In this document: positions 1 through 10,926 of the stretch, one piece after another | Position numbering within the stretch: the stretch's first letter is position 1 | Layout: every line of letters starts with the position of its first letter | Source of the DNA: JACKAQ01 sp020634975 [NCBI: Calditrichia bacterium] | GTDB lineage: Bacteria; Calditrichota; Calditrichia; RBG-13-44-9 | NCBI GenBank assembly: GCA_020634975.1 | Contig: JACKAQ010000001.1 | Coordinates: forward strand, 3,100,001-3,164,000 | Reading direction: 5' to 3' | DNA length: 64,000 bases | Notes under the pieces: model-generated | What the model was told of the DNA's origin: nothing | The model's database searches: none | Seen by the model: only the letters and a program-made list of their open reading frames with translations | Program-made: the position numbers and the translations under genes

Positions 1-189
1 TCAAGAATTATCCAATTTTTCCGATGCTCGTAAATATTGTTAATATTCAGGATGTGATATTTATGCTACTTCAAATGTCTATCACACATTATTTTTATCA
101 CGTTATGGTTGATCGGCCACGGCTATTGGCTGTTTTCGCTTCATCGTTGATTAATTCCGTAAATTAAAAATAATAAATAAAATTTGGTA

Positions 190-657
190 ATGAACGTGCT
201 AATCGAACAAGCTCAACATGTATTTTCCGATTTTGAGAATATTTCAAAACGGCTGCCCGATGCGATCAGCCAATTAAACAAGGGCGATCGTTTTCGCCAG
301 GTTCACGATATTTTGACGGTGTTGGTAATTGTGCAGGAAGAGGTTGTGGAACTGCGGCTAAATAAAATTTTGCGTGCCGAACATCCCTATCTGCCACCGA
401 TCGATATCAACAGTCTCATTGAAATTCGCCGAACCAAAAACGCCAGCATTCAGGAATTGACGGACGAGTTTTTGAATCAGCGAAAATCGTTTTTGAAATT
501 GCTGGGAAATTTATCGCCGGAAACCTGGGAGCGAACCGGTTTTCATGAAGTGGAAGGCCATTTGACATTCCGCGAACTGGTTCGCCGAATGAATGAAAAA
601 GACGGTGCGCTGGTGCGCAAACTGGATGATCTGATTTCACAAAGCGCAGCAACTTAG
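190..657 (+). CDS. DinB-like (DinB_2-type) four-helix protein
   Basis: A 155-residue, helix-rich protein. The pattern of an LSPE-W segment, then an E-G-H-L-T-F-R-E-L stretch and a final amphipathic helix resembles DinB_2/DinB-superfamily proteins, which are often metal-binding thiol-dependent enzymes. The C-terminal metal motif (HDxxH in the family) reads KDGAL here, so metal binding may be lost. The ATG at 190 is preferred over the in-frame TTG at 184; no strong Shine-Dalgarno sequence is visible. The stop overlaps the end of the opposite-strand helicase gene by 4 bases, so the two genes converge with no room for a terminator between them. The family call rests on pattern resemblance only; the biochemical role is unknown. 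Confidence 0.6.
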   Translation: MNVLIEQAQHVFSDFENISKRLPDAISQLNKGDRFRQVHDILTVLVIVQEEVVELRLNKILRAEHPYLPPIDINSLIEIRRTKNASIQELTDEFLNQRKSFLKLLGNLSPETWERTGFHEVEGHLTFRELVRRMNEKDGALVRKLDDLISQSAAT

Positions 658-3653
658 CCGAACCAACGCTCCAGTTGCAGCCACATTTCATCTGCATTTG
701 CGAAAGATTTAGCCGTTACCGGCAGCGAGTTCAAAAACATTCGCCCATACGATTTTGTGGAAACGCGATTGTCCAAAATGAGCACCGCGCCAAAATCCTG
801 GCGGTTGCGGATCAACCGCCCGAATCCCTGCCGGAAGCGAATCACGGCTTCCGGAATCGACAGTTCGTAAAACGAATTCCCGCCTCGCGCTTCAATCATT
901 TCACTTTTAGCTTGAAACACCGGATCTGTCGGCACATCGAACGGCAACTTGGTAATTGCTACCAATTCCAGCGCATCGCCGGGAATATCCACACCTTCCC
1001 AAAAACTGTCCGTCCCGAACAGAAATGCCGGTTTTTCCCGTTTGAAGCGGCTGATAATCGCGTGCCGCCCGCCGTCCAAGCCCTGCGCGAGCAGCGGCAT
1101 TTGCGCCAGTTTCATATCATTTTGTACATCGCGATATACCTCGTTGAGCGTGCTGTAACTGGTGAACAGCACCAGCGAACCGCGGCGCAACCGCTGGCTG
1201 AGCTCGCGGATTAATTTTTTCAGCTCGGGAAAATGCCGTTTATCCGTTGGTGGCGGCAAAAATGAAGCGATCCCCAATAACACCTGCTCGCGATAGCGAA
1301 ACGGCGAATCGAGCATCAGCGCCTTTACACGATCTGGTTCGTTGCGGTTGATGCCGGTACGTTCCAGAAAATAATCGAACCGCTGGTTGACGGCGATCGT
1401 CGCCGAAGTGAAAATAGCCGTGCGCAATTTGCCGAACAACTGCTCGTGCAGCAATTCGCCGATGTTCAGCGGCGCAGCGTATAGCCGGATGTCCAGACTG
1501 TCTTCCCGTTGCGGCAGTTCGTACCAATACACCCGCGTTTCGTCATTCGCGGAAAGCAGTAAATCGATGCTCTCCAACAGCGCTGCTGCGGTAACGGTTT
1601 GGGTTTTCAATTCGCGATAAATCTGGTCCTGATTGTCGAAACTATTTTCTTTAAAATCGCGGAAATTTTCTACCATATTTGCCAGTCCGGCCTGCAGCCG
1701 GTTGATTTGCCGGGCAAGCTGGTCGTAAATCGGCAGCACCGGTTCGAAAATGTGGTGTGATTTGTAGCGATGCCGACTGGCATATTGCGTCTGATTTTCC
1801 GGCGTAATTTGCCGCAACTGGCGACCCAGCTCCCGGAAAAAATCCTGCGCGGTTGCCCATAATTCCAGTACGTTTTCGATCAATTTATCAATCTGTTTGG
1901 TGAGCGTATCCACCTGCGATGCGTCCAGTTCGCTTTTGCGGAGATTGCGCACCAACTGTGCCAGAGCGCCGCTTTCGAACTTTTCTTTCACATATAATTT
2001 GCTGGTTAAATCTTTGAATAACCAAATGTTTACGGCAACACCGAGATATTCCGTCGCGGTTTTTTCCAGATTGTGTGCTTCATCGAAAATGAGGTTGCGA
2101 TACGGTGAAATCACCGAATGTTCCGCAACCAGATCCGCAAACAATAGCGAATGGTTCACCAAAACGAGGTGGGCATTGCGGGCGTTTTCGCGCGCTTTCA
2201 TCAAATAACAATCTTTGAAATATTTGCATTTTTGTCCGGGGCAATACTGGCTTTCGGCGATAAATTTCGACCACAGCCCGCCATTGCGCTCCACCCGGAA
2301 TGCGTTATTTTCGGCGATATCGCCGGTTTCGGTTTCCGCCATCCAGAACAGCAACGGCAGCACTTTTGTCCGCTCATCTTCGGTGAGCCGTGCGTCGGGA
2401 TCGCGCATTACGGTTGTCCATTTGTCGAGGCAAAGGTAATTGCCGCGACCTTTCAGCAACACTGCTTTAAATTCATCTTTCAGGATACCGCTCAGCACCG
2501 GTAAATCCTTAAAAAACAATTGTTCTTGAAGGTTTTTTGTGTTGGTGCTGATCACCACGCGACCGTTTTCCGCGTTGTTTTTTAGCGCCCATTGGATCGC
2601 CGGAACCAGATATGCCAGCGATTTTCCGGTGCCGGTGCCCGCTTCCACGGTCAAAAATTGCTGACTGTTGAACGCCCGTGCGATTGCGGTTGCCATCGCC
2701 ACCTGCTGATCGCGGGTTTCGTAAGTGCCGAATTTTTGGGAGAGTTCGCCGCTTTCTGCAAAAAAATCGGCGATGTCCGATTCATCGAGCAATCCTGCAG
2801 CCTGCTCCCATTCCGGCGGTTCGTAATCCCAATCCTGCTCTTCCAGCAGATCCGCAGGACCTTTCAACTTGCTGCGTTCGCCGATAATATTATAATGATT
2901 CGCCTTAAAATCGAACTGCCGCCGGTCGATGCCGCCAACAACCGTGGTGCCGGTGGACAAAAATTTTGCCAGATGTTGGAAGAAATCGCTGATCGGATCG
3001 TCCGCTGCTTCGAGGATTTGCAGAATTTTCTGAACATCCGCAAATTTGGTTTGGATCGCAAAATTCACCAGCTCCCGAAAAACGAGTCCGGCATTTTTGG
3101 CATCCGGCAAAGCGCGGTGCGAAACATCACCCGAAAACTGAAAATAATCGACCAAATTGGACAGGCTAAACGATGGTAAATAATGGAGATACATCCGCGC
3201 CAAAACCGCTGTGTCGTATTTGGGATTCGGGAAATAATGATACACCGGTTTGCGATTTTGCCAGCCTTTCAAATTGCGATCCACCAACCGCGCGTGATAT
3301 TCCAGAAACGGCAGATCGAACGGCACGTGATGCGCGATGATGGGCGCGGTGCCCAAAAATTCCCGGAAATCGGGCAGCACATCGCGGAACGCCGGTGCGC
3401 CGGCAACATCGCTGTCGGCAATGCCGGTCAATTTGGTGATGTATTCCGGAATCGCGGTGGCAGGTTTTATCAGCCGTTCGAACGTTTCGGCAAGTTCGCC
3501 ATTGCGGAATTTTGCTGCAGCCACTTCGATCACTTCCGAATTGGTGTATTGCAACCCGGTGGTTTCGATATCCACCGCCACAAATTCATCGAGATTCAGC
3601 GCGGCGTAAACGTCCGGCGGGAGAATGTTGGTTTCTTCGACTTCGTTGCTCAT
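654..3653 (-). CDS. dinG: DnaQ-type exonuclease / DinG-family helicase fusion
   Basis: This 999-residue protein joins a DEDDh 3'-5' exonuclease domain (residues about 20-190) to an XPD/DinG-type superfamily 2 helicase. Exo I is D28-I-E30; Exo II reads AHHVPFD and Exo III is the H-x4-D of HRALPD. The helicase has Walker A GTGTGKS near residue 338, a DEAH box (IFDEAHNL) and a C-terminal motif VI region with QGFGRLIR. Four cysteines between Walker A and the DEAH box (NYLC, QYC, QKC, DC) match the iron-sulfur cluster of DinG/XPD. This is the architecture of the Firmicutes-type DinG, which is longer than the E. coli protein. The expected role is unwinding of damaged or structured DNA, with nuclease processing. 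It is monocistronic on the minus strand and converges with the DinB-like gene. Confidence 0.93.
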   Translation of the reverse strand: MSNEVEETNILPPDVYAALNLDEFVAVDIETTGLQYTNSEVIEVAAAKFRNGELAETFERLIKPATAIPEYITKLTGIADSDVAGAPAFRDVLPDFREFLGTAPIIAHHVPFDLPFLEYHARLVDRNLKGWQNRKPVYHYFPNPKYDTAVLARMYLHYLPSFSLSNLVDYFQFSGDVSHRALPDAKNAGLVFRELVNFAIQTKFADVQKILQILEAADDPISDFFQHLAKFLSTGTTVVGGIDRRQFDFKANHYNIIGERSKLKGPADLLEEQDWDYEPPEWEQAAGLLDESDIADFFAESGELSQKFGTYETRDQQVAMATAIARAFNSQQFLTVEAGTGTGKSLAYLVPAIQWALKNNAENGRVVISTNTKNLQEQLFFKDLPVLSGILKDEFKAVLLKGRGNYLCLDKWTTVMRDPDARLTEDERTKVLPLLFWMAETETGDIAENNAFRVERNGGLWSKFIAESQYCPGQKCKYFKDCYLMKARENARNAHLVLVNHSLLFADLVAEHSVISPYRNLIFDEAHNLEKTATEYLGVAVNIWLFKDLTSKLYVKEKFESGALAQLVRNLRKSELDASQVDTLTKQIDKLIENVLELWATAQDFFRELGRQLRQITPENQTQYASRHRYKSHHIFEPVLPIYDQLARQINRLQAGLANMVENFRDFKENSFDNQDQIYRELKTQTVTAAALLESIDLLLSANDETRVYWYELPQREDSLDIRLYAAPLNIGELLHEQLFGKLRTAIFTSATIAVNQRFDYFLERTGINRNEPDRVKALMLDSPFRYREQVLLGIASFLPPPTDKRHFPELKKLIRELSQRLRRGSLVLFTSYSTLNEVYRDVQNDMKLAQMPLLAQGLDGGRHAIISRFKREKPAFLFGTDSFWEGVDIPGDALELVAITKLPFDVPTDPVFQAKSEMIEARGGNSFYELSIPEAVIRFRQGFGRLIRNRQDFGAVLILDNRVSTKSYGRMFLNSLPVTAKSFANADEMWLQLERWFG

Positions 3654-3725
3654 TTATCAGTTCGTTTTGTGTAAAATATTTCAATTTTTGATTGAATCGT
3701 TACAATATAATACGAAAACAGCATT

Positions 3726-6443
3726 CTATTTCAACAATATCATTTTTTGCGTTTTGACCTGATTCCCGGCTTTCAGCCGTGCAAAATAAATGCCGCTGGC
3801 GAATGCGTTGGCGTCCCAGCTAAATTCATAATTTCCAGCAGTTTGTGGTTCGTCGATTAGTGTGGCAACTTGTTGCCCGATCGCGTTAAAAATATGCAAT
3901 TCCACCCGCGATTGCTGCGGCAACGCATAGCGGAAACGGGTGGTGGCGTTAAACGGATTCGGGTAATTTTGCTCAAATTCGAACGTTTCGGGAAGCGAGC
4001 CGTTACCGGGTTCGGCGATGGCGGTTGCGTCATCCGGGATGGCAAATTTGATCGCATCCGCCCGCAGCACCAGTCCGGGCGTGCTGCCGCCGTCGTCAAT
4101 CACCCGCACTTCAACGGTCGCATTTTCCGGAAAATGATAGCGCGCCAGCTTCACCCAATTGCCGCTGCCGTCGTTTTGATCCACGTTAAAAGCGTCCACC
4201 AGAAACCCGTTGAGATACACCTGATACAGCGCATGATCGGCTGCGTTTACGGTTGTGGGCACAATTTCAAACAGATCGTAATAACTTGATTTTTCAATAT
4301 TTACAGTGAATGTGGCAACCGCGCCGGGATTTTGCCCGAGCGGTGCGTAACGGCTGCTGCTGCCATACGCTTGTGCGTTGCTGGTTGCCCAGGTTCCGGT
4401 TTCGCTGTATGCCTGTGCATCTTCGTTATCGATGATCACAAAATAATGCTGCACCTTTGCAGAGAGGGGAATTTCCAGCTGCGGTTTCACCGGATCATCG
4501 CTGGCGATGCGCAACGTATCGCGCAGATCGCCGATGGTTTCCGGCACAACGAACGCCGAAATATTGACGGTGCCCCTTCCCGGAATGGTGAGCGGGAACT
4601 GCTGCTGCACACCGGAAAAACCGTTGGCGGATGTGATGCCGGAAATCGTCAGCGGCTCGATGCCGCGATTGGTGAGCGCCAAATCGGCAAAAGTGCTGTC
4701 GTCGATAATCACTTCGCCAAAATCGAGCACAGCCGATGCCGGGTGCAGATCGCGGTCGCGTACCAGCGCAGAAAATTTGACCACATCCGCAGCGACGTTG
4801 GCATTTGCCAAATTGGTTTTGGCAACCATTTTCAGCGAAACCGCGCTTCCGGCGGCGAAATTTGCCGTTGTGATGTACTGCCAGGCGTTTGCGGTGGGCG
4901 CATCAGTTGAAATTGTGTCGATTGCGCTGCCGTTTTCAGTCAGATAAAACGTGAGCTGATTGGCCGGATTTGCCACATTCGGCATGCGGATTTCGATGTT
5001 GAACATTCCGTCTGCTGCCGGTGAAAATTGCCATTCGGCGATGGCGGAATCGCCCGTTGAAATGCCCGCCATCCGGTGATCGACGCCCCAAAAATCGCCG
5101 GAAACGCTGCTCCAGTTGCCGGAAATTTCCGAATATCCGGCGTCCTCATTGTCCACAAATGTATCCGCCGGACGAAAATCGATGAAATCCAGCGATTGGT
5201 TGCCGAGCGTATCGCAAACGGCAACGGCTGCGCGCGCCAAAAATTGTTTGCTCACCGGCGTTGCGGTTTGCCAACTGTTCGCGCCGCTGCTGTTGCAGGG
5301 AATCAACTGGTATTGTTCGTAAATGGTTTTCACCGCGACAAACGGGTATTTCTGGAAAATCGGCTCATCGGTGGTGATCTGAAAGTAGACGTCATCACCG
5401 GATTCGACAGCATCAAAAGTGAGCACCGGCGGCAGCGAATCGCTGGTTTCGCGCCAGCGTTGCATCGCTTCGATGGCTGTGCAATAGCGGAAGCTGACAC
5501 CCGTCTGGTTGGAAAATCGATGCGCCAGGCTATCGATAATTTGCAGATTGCTCAAAAAATCGGTTTCCGGCAAATGTCCCCAAATGCAGGCGAGCTGATC
5601 CTGCCCGTTTGCCGCGCGGGTGAAAATCGAATCGATCAAGTCGCGGTAACGTGCTGTATTTAAATGGGTTGAGCGAACGTTCCAGCCGGGACCATCGCCG
5701 GGCAGCTGGTAATTTTCTGGCGACGGTCGATACGGCACGAACTGCCCCGGTGCGTCTGCCCAGTGGAAGGTGTTGTCCAGCGGCTCCTCGGTGTCGATGC
5801 GGTCGTTCGGCCAATCGTTGTGCATGCTGTAGGGCACCCAGTCGTCCAAATGGTGCTGCCAGCCGTTATCCATAAAATGCCATCCACTGCGGAAGGATAC
5901 CGGAAAAACGCCTTCTTCAATGAGCAGTTGCGCCAGCGTAAATTCATAATCATCCCGCGATTCTTCAAATGTGTAGGTCTGGTTCCACCAGAATTTGCCG
6001 TCGTTGTCGTAATCGTTCCACTGAAAAGTGTGGTAGTGCAGGCTCAGTTCATCGCCGAATTGCTGAACACGCTCGCCGTGATATTTTTTCATGAGATACA
6101 TCGTCATTACGTTCGGGAAGGGAACGTTTGTGTTTGATCCGGGACCGAAAATGCTGCCGCACATCATCCACCAGGTTAGCTTCATCGGCGTGCCGTAGGA
6201 ATCGGTCATCGCGTTGCGGTATGTTGGATCCATTACGCCGTAAGCATTTGCAGATGGATCGGTGTAAAGCAGCGGGCTGTAATAGCAGTTGTACCTTGCG
6301 ACGTCCATCCCGTTCCAAATGGCGGTATCAGAACCTAAAACAAGGTAAACTTTTCCTGCGGCAGCCAGTTGCGCGGTTGTGTATAAAATTAATGCGATGG
6401 TAATGATGACAAAGTGAATGCTTTTGGGTAGATCAGATTTCAT
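3726..6443 (-). CDS. Secreted NodB-like / golvesin-domain protein with T9SS sorting domain
   Basis: A 905-residue exported protein. The start is ATG 6443 because a GGAG lies 7 bases upstream and the protein then opens with a signal peptide; a longer in-frame extension lacks both. The N-terminal 350 residues are Trp/His rich (SLHYHTFQWND, SFRSGWHF) and resemble polysaccharide-deacetylase/NodB-fold proteins, though I cannot confirm the catalytic triad. Next come a golvesin-C-like domain (DNEDAGYSEISGNW), a choice-of-anchor-D/HYDIN-like Ig domain (LDFGEVIIDDS) and a second golvesin-like domain (DNEDAQAYSETGTW). The C-terminus is a T9SS type A sorting domain with NYPNPFN and an ending MILLK. It should be exported by Sec, then T9SS, and attached to or released from the surface. 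A carbohydrate-active role is an inference. Confidence 0.8.
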   Translation of the reverse strand: MKSDLPKSIHFVIITIALILYTTAQLAAAGKVYLVLGSDTAIWNGMDVARYNCYYSPLLYTDPSANAYGVMDPTYRNAMTDSYGTPMKLTWWMMCGSIFGPGSNTNVPFPNVMTMYLMKKYHGERVQQFGDELSLHYHTFQWNDYDNDGKFWWNQTYTFEESRDDYEFTLAQLLIEEGVFPVSFRSGWHFMDNGWQHHLDDWVPYSMHNDWPNDRIDTEEPLDNTFHWADAPGQFVPYRPSPENYQLPGDGPGWNVRSTHLNTARYRDLIDSIFTRAANGQDQLACIWGHLPETDFLSNLQIIDSLAHRFSNQTGVSFRYCTAIEAMQRWRETSDSLPPVLTFDAVESGDDVYFQITTDEPIFQKYPFVAVKTIYEQYQLIPCNSSGANSWQTATPVSKQFLARAAVAVCDTLGNQSLDFIDFRPADTFVDNEDAGYSEISGNWSSVSGDFWGVDHRMAGISTGDSAIAEWQFSPAADGMFNIEIRMPNVANPANQLTFYLTENGSAIDTISTDAPTANAWQYITTANFAAGSAVSLKMVAKTNLANANVAADVVKFSALVRDRDLHPASAVLDFGEVIIDDSTFADLALTNRGIEPLTISGITSANGFSGVQQQFPLTIPGRGTVNISAFVVPETIGDLRDTLRIASDDPVKPQLEIPLSAKVQHYFVIIDNEDAQAYSETGTWATSNAQAYGSSSRYAPLGQNPGAVATFTVNIEKSSYYDLFEIVPTTVNAADHALYQVYLNGFLVDAFNVDQNDGSGNWVKLARYHFPENATVEVRVIDDGGSTPGLVLRADAIKFAIPDDATAIAEPGNGSLPETFEFEQNYPNPFNATTRFRYALPQQSRVELHIFNAIGQQVATLIDEPQTAGNYEFSWDANAFASGIYFARLKAGNQVKTQKMILLK

Positions 6444-6739
6444 AAATATCTCCTTCAACAAATGTATTACCCGGAAATTAGCCCATTCGCCACCCGATAA
6501 AAAGTATGGAATTACTATTTTGCGGTGCGAAACAATAAAATTTTGATTTGCTCACCAACCGAAATTCCATTGAAAAATGGTTGTTTTTTGTGCATCCCAG
6601 AAATTTTTTTGTGGAATAGTCATTTAATTTTTTGCCAAACAGACGACAATTTTAATATTCGCAAATGACGCGAAGATATATGTTTGGAATTTCTGAAACA
6701 ATGCCGGACGCAGTTGCTTTCAAAAACAGGGATCGTTAA

Positions 6740-9601
6740 GTGCATCAACTTTTACAACAACAGCTCGAAAAACTGCGCCAACAATCCGCTGATGGTCATG
6801 TTGATCTGCAACAATTTATAAAAGTTGTCAGCGAAAGCTACGAAGCTTTTGAGCAGAAAACGATGCTCCCGCCGGCACAACATCCAACCGAAACACACCT
6901 GCAAAATCGGCAAATAGAGAAGAAAAACCGGCTGTGGATCCAGTCTATTTTGAACAATATGATTGACGGGGTGATCACTTATGATCGCAACGGCATCATC
7001 GAATCGTTTAACGCGGCGGCGGAAGAAATTTTCGGTGCAACCAGTATGGAAATGGTTGGAAAACCCCTGCAAACGATTCTCAGGGATCAAATTGTATCCG
7101 AAACACTCGCGGAATTGAATGCCCGAACTGCCAACACAGAAGAACGCGGCAGCATAATGGAAACCACCGGAAGGCGGCTAAATGGCGAAATTTTTCCGCT
7201 GGAGTGGTCGGTTAGTTTGATGGATGTTACAGGTGAACGGCTGTATATTGGTGTATTGCGCGACATATCTGTTACGCGAAAAACCATTTCCGAACTGCGG
7301 GAAAATCGTGAGCAGTTTGAATCGCTGACCAACAACATCACTGGCGCTATTTATCGATGTAAATACGACGCTGAATTTACGATGGAATACCTCAGCAAGC
7401 CGTTCGAGAAAATGACCGGTTATCCCGTTGAAGAATTGCTCGAAAATAAAGTCCGGACGTATGCATCGCTGATTTATCCGGACGATAGCGATAAAGTAAA
7501 TGCCACCATTTTTGATGCAATCGTTGAGAAAAAGGCTTTTTCGATGGAATATCGGCTGATGTGCGCTGACGGCTCCGTGATTTGGGTGTACGAAAGCGGG
7601 CAGGGCAAATTCGATTCAAACGGTAATCTGGAATGGCTGGACGGCACCATTTTCAACATTACCGATCGCAAAGCGGCGGAAAAAGCCCTGCAGGAAAGCA
7701 AGGAACGTTTCCGGGCAATTGCGGAAACCTCGCCAATCCCGATTGTTATCACCAGTTTGTTCGAAGGCATTGTACTGTTTGCCAACAAACAGGTGTCTGA
7801 AATTTTCGGCATCGATCCAGATGCCGCTATTGGCAAAGTTTCGCCGGATTTTTATGCCCGGAAAAATGATCGTGATATCATGCTCGCGGAATTCGTAAAA
7901 AATAAGGAATTGCGCGATTACGAAATTGAATTGAAACGCCCGAATGGCGAAGTTTTTTGGGTTTCCATTTCGATGAATTACATTTCATTTGAAAATAAAC
8001 AAGCTTTGTTTACGGTGTTTTTCGATATCACCCAGCGCAAACAGGTTGAAGAAACCATGCAGCGTGCCAAAGAAGCCGCAGAAGCTGCAAACCACGCCAA
8101 AAGCGAATTTTTGACAAACATGAGCCATGAATTGCGCACACCGCTGAATGCTATTCTCGGTTTTACGGAGTTGATGAAAGATCAGGTGGATAACGTTGTT
8201 CACCGGGATTATTTGCACACGATCAACAGCAGCGGTCGAAATTTGCTAACGCTGATCAACGATATTCTGGATTTATCCAAAATTGAAGCGGGGAAAATGG
8301 ATATGGATCCACAACCCCTTAATTTGCATACATTTATGCACGAAATTCGGGATATTTTTATTTACAAAGCGCACGAAAAAGATCTGGACTTGCAATTGGA
8401 TTTGAATCCGGAACTGCCAAATGTGGTGCGAATGGACGAAGTACGGCTGCGGCAGGTATTGGTCAATTTGGTCGGGAATGCCATCAAATTTACCGACACC
8501 GGGCATGTAAAGTTATCAGTTCACTGGAAATTTTCTGCGAATTCATCAGAAAATATTGATCTGGTTTTGGATGTGGAAGATACCGGCATCGGCATTCCGG
8601 AAAATCAGATTCAGCGAATTTTTGAGGCATTTGTTCAAAAGGACGGGCAAAACACCCGCAAATATGGCGGCACCGGTTTGGGTTTGGCAATCACCCGGCG
8701 ATTGGTAGAAATGATGGGCGGACGTGTGACGGTCAAAAGCATGCCGGAATCCGGCAGCACGTTTCGGATCTATTTCAGGAATGTGCAGGTGTTGGAACAT
8801 AACAGCGCACCGGCGGATAATGCCGATTCGGAACTGGATTTTTTGAATATCAAATTTCATCCTGCAGAAATTTTGGTAGTGGAAGATATTGTCCACAATC
8901 GCAAGTTGATCAACGGATATTTGAAACACTTGCCGCTAAAAATTCTGGAAGCGGAAGATGGCGAGAAGGGTGTGCAAATTGCCAAAAAAGCTTTGCCGAA
9001 ACTGATTTTGATGGACATCCGAATGCCGAATATGGATGGGTATCAGGCCACCCGAATTCTAAAAAATGATCCGGAAACGTTGCACATTCCCATCATCGCA
9101 CTGACAGCGGATGCGATGTCCGAAGACCGGGATCGTGCGTTGGCTGCCGGCTGTGATATTTATCTCAGCAAACCGGTTTCACATCGCAACCTCATCGAAA
9201 CGCTGCGGAAATTTTTGAACTACGATTTGCCGGAAAAACAGGAATCTGTTAACGGCAAGTTGCCGCATCCGCCGGACAATAGCATTTGCTCAATTGAAAT
9301 CTGCAATCTTGAAAAATACCATTCGCTGGTGGCATTGCTCAAAGAATTGGATGAGACCCATTTCAAACATTGGGAATCGGTTTCGGAGTTTATGGTGCTC
9401 GAAGAAATTTCCGAATTCGGTGACCAGATTTATCAGATCGGGCAACAGAATGAGCTTCCCGGATTGGTGGAGTGGGGAAAAAAAGCCCGCGAACAAGCCC
9501 AATCATTCGAAATCGACAAATTGACCCGCACGTTGGCGCATTTCCCCGACCAGCTCGAAGCGCTTCGCAGCCAATTGGTTCATTGGGAAAAAAGCCTGTA
9601 A
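6740..9601 (+). CDS. Multi-PAS hybrid sensor histidine kinase with receiver domain
   Basis: A 953-residue soluble hybrid kinase that starts with GTG. Order: N-terminal helix, three PAS/PAC modules (about 70-185, 195-315, 325-440), HisKA with phospho-acceptor in [10 protein letters not shown] (about residue 462), HATPase_c (N box [10 protein letters not shown]1 DTGIGIP, G2 GGTGLGL) and a receiver domain with the acceptor Asp in [11 protein letters not shown] (about 758) and the conserved Lys in LSKPVS. The last 100 or so residues are helical and could be an Hpt-like remnant, but I see no obvious phosphotransfer His. No membrane segment is evident, so a cytoplasmic signal is likely. No partner regulator lies beside it. 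Confidence 0.92.
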   Translation: MHQLLQQQLEKLRQQSADGHVDLQQFIKVVSESYEAFEQKTMLPPAQHPTETHLQNRQIEKKNRLWIQSILNNMIDGVITYDRNGIIESFNAAAEEIFGATSMEMVGKPLQTILRDQIVSETLAELNARTANTEERGSIMETTGRRLNGEIFPLEWSVSLMDVTGERLYIGVLRDISVTRKTISELRENREQFESLTNNITGAIYRCKYDAEFTMEYLSKPFEKMTGYPVEELLENKVRTYASLIYPDDSDKVNATIFDAIVEKKAFSMEYRLMCADGSVIWVYESGQGKFDSNGNLEWLDGTIFNITDRKAAEKALQESKERFRAIAETSPIPIVITSLFEGIVLFANKQVSEIFGIDPDAAIGKVSPDFYARKNDRDIMLAEFVKNKELRDYEIELKRPNGEVFWVSISMNYISFENKQALFTVFFDITQRKQVEETMQRAKEAAEAANHAKSEFLTNMSHELRTPLNAILGFTELMKDQVDNVVHRDYLHTINSSGRNLLTLINDILDLSKIEAGKMDMDPQPLNLHTFMHEIRDIFIYKAHEKDLDLQLDLNPELPNVVRMDEVRLRQVLVNLVGNAIKFTDTGHVKLSVHWKFSANSSENIDLVLDVEDTGIGIPENQIQRIFEAFVQKDGQNTRKYGGTGLGLAITRRLVEMMGGRVTVKSMPESGSTFRIYFRNVQVLEHNSAPADNADSELDFLNIKFHPAEILVVEDIVHNRKLINGYLKHLPLKILEAEDGEKGVQIAKKALPKLILMDIRMPNMDGYQATRILKNDPETLHIPIIALTADAMSEDRDRALAAGCDIYLSKPVSHRNLIETLRKFLNYDLPEKQESVNGKLPHPPDNSICSIEICNLEKYHSLVALLKELDETHFKHWESVSEFMVLEEISEFGDQIYQIGQQNELPGLVEWGKKAREQAQSFEIDKLTRTLAHFPDQLEALRSQLVHWEKSL

Positions 9602-9826
9602 CCTGCCGCGATTCTATCCCTTCCTTTCCGGTTTTTTAGTGGAAAATTTATCCATTTTATTTATCTGGGTTGTGCCATATATTTGTATCGAGAAACTATT
9701 GTATCGTTTGGTGCGTTTACCACTCTGTTTTTGGATGGACTGTTGGCATACTTTTTCCTGCGATGCAAACGGTGTTAAACGGCAAACAAAAATCGGCAAC
9801 CAGAATCTGTAAAATATAGGTGTGTT

Positions 9827-10813
9827 ATGCAATTACGACGATTAGTGCTTATTTTGATGAGCATCTTCGCAATCCTGCAAATCAGTTATGCGGAAACCGG
9901 CTTTCGCAAATACGCCGGTGAATTTATGGCGATCGACGTTTCGGCGCGGGCGCAGGCGCTCGGCGGCGCGTTTTCTGCACTTTCCGGCGATGTGTATGCC
10001 ACATTTTACAACCCTGCCGGGCTCACCCAAATTCAGTCCACCCAAATTGCATTTACACACACCCAACAATTTATTTCGTCGATCAATTACGATTATCTCG
10101 GTTTTGCCAAACCGATCAGCGATAACAAAGTGATCGGTTTCAGCGTGATCCGTTTGGGCGTTGATAATATTCAGGATTCCCGCGCGGCAGCCATTTTGGG
10201 CAGCGACGGCGAATTGCTGAACATCGATTTCAGCAAAGTGGATCAATTCAACAGCGCCGATTACGTATTTTTTGTATCGCTGGGCACGCAGGTCAGCCAG
10301 CGCTTTGCATGGGGTTTGAACATGAAACTGGTGCGCCGCGATCTGGCGGATCACAACGCCAACGGGCTCGGTTTTGATGCCGGCATGCGCTACACGCTCA
10401 ACGATCGCGTGAAGCTTTCCGCGATGTTCCGCAATATTACCTCAACACTCATTGCGTGGGATACCGGCGAAAAAGAGCTGGTCAGCCCGACGCTGCGGTT
10501 CGGCACATCGTATTATTTACCGTTGCCGGGATTGAGCAGCTACCTCATTCCCACTGTGGATGTGGTGATGCAAACGCAGGGCGCAACCAACCTCGCTACC
10601 GGCGGATCGGACATGATTTCCGGTGCTTTCGGCGGTGAGCTGATGATGAAAGAAACCCTCGCACTGCGCGGCGGATTTGACGAACTGCAACGCCTGAATT
10701 TTGGGGTTGGCATCCGCATTCCCAAAATCAGCGTCGATTATTCGTTTACCAATTACGAAGATGAGTTGGGCAACGCCCACCGCATTGGTCTGATGGTCGA
10801 TTTTGGCGACTGA
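9827..10813 (+). CDS. PorV/PorQ family outer-membrane beta-barrel protein
   Basis: A 328-residue protein with a signal peptide (cleavage probably after SYA). It then carries the PorV/PorQ (UPF0164-like) hallmark ARAQALGGAFSALSGD followed by YNPAGL, and alternating amphipathic beta-strands typical of FadL/PorV barrels to the C-terminus. PorV proteins act in T9SS, shuttling cargo to the sorting machinery. FCB genomes usually encode several paralogues, so this one need not be the secretion factor itself. It lies alone, about 225 bases after the hybrid kinase and with no obvious Shine-Dalgarno sequence. Its presence fits the four T9SS-tagged proteins in this window. Confidence 0.88.
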   Translation: MQLRRLVLILMSIFAILQISYAETGFRKYAGEFMAIDVSARAQALGGAFSALSGDVYATFYNPAGLTQIQSTQIAFTHTQQFISSINYDYLGFAKPISDNKVIGFSVIRLGVDNIQDSRAAAILGSDGELLNIDFSKVDQFNSADYVFFVSLGTQVSQRFAWGLNMKLVRRDLADHNANGLGFDAGMRYTLNDRVKLSAMFRNITSTLIAWDTGEKELVSPTLRFGTSYYLPLPGLSSYLIPTVDVVMQTQGATNLATGGSDMISGAFGGELMMKETLALRGGFDELQRLNFGVGIRIPKISVDYSFTNYEDELGNAHRIGLMVDFGD

Positions 10814-10860
10814 TGTTTTGCCGGAAAATCCCGGTTGACGCCATCCGGGATTGCAACATC

Positions 10861-10911
10861 CGTGAGCTAATATTCTGTTTTCCCCGATTCGGGATGTGGC
10901 TCACGATTTTT
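10861..10911 (+). terminator. Probable intrinsic terminator / structured element after PorV gene
   Basis: CGTGAGC at 10861-10867 pairs perfectly with GCTCACG at 10899-10905. An inner CCCGATTCGGG hairpin lies at 10883-10893, and the outer stem is followed by ATTTTTG. A second perfect 8-bp stem without a T-run lies just upstream (10827-10852). The loop is longer than in a classical terminator. Confidence 0.45.
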
Positions 10912-10926
10912 GTGCACGATTTTTGT
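10902..10926 (+). repeat. 12-bp tandem direct repeat CACGATTTTTGT
   Basis: CACGATTTTTGT occurs at 10902-10913 and again at 10915-10926, a 13-bp period. It lies in the spacer between the PorV-like gene and the NtrB-like kinase. It overlaps the T-run of the preceding hairpin, so it may be incidental or an operator half-site pair. Confidence 0.5.

Noticed and set aside
9614-9832. 72-codon minus-strand frame overlapping the start of the PorV-like gene
   Set aside because: No Shine-Dalgarno sequence, odd composition, overlaps a well-supported gene start and its promoter region.
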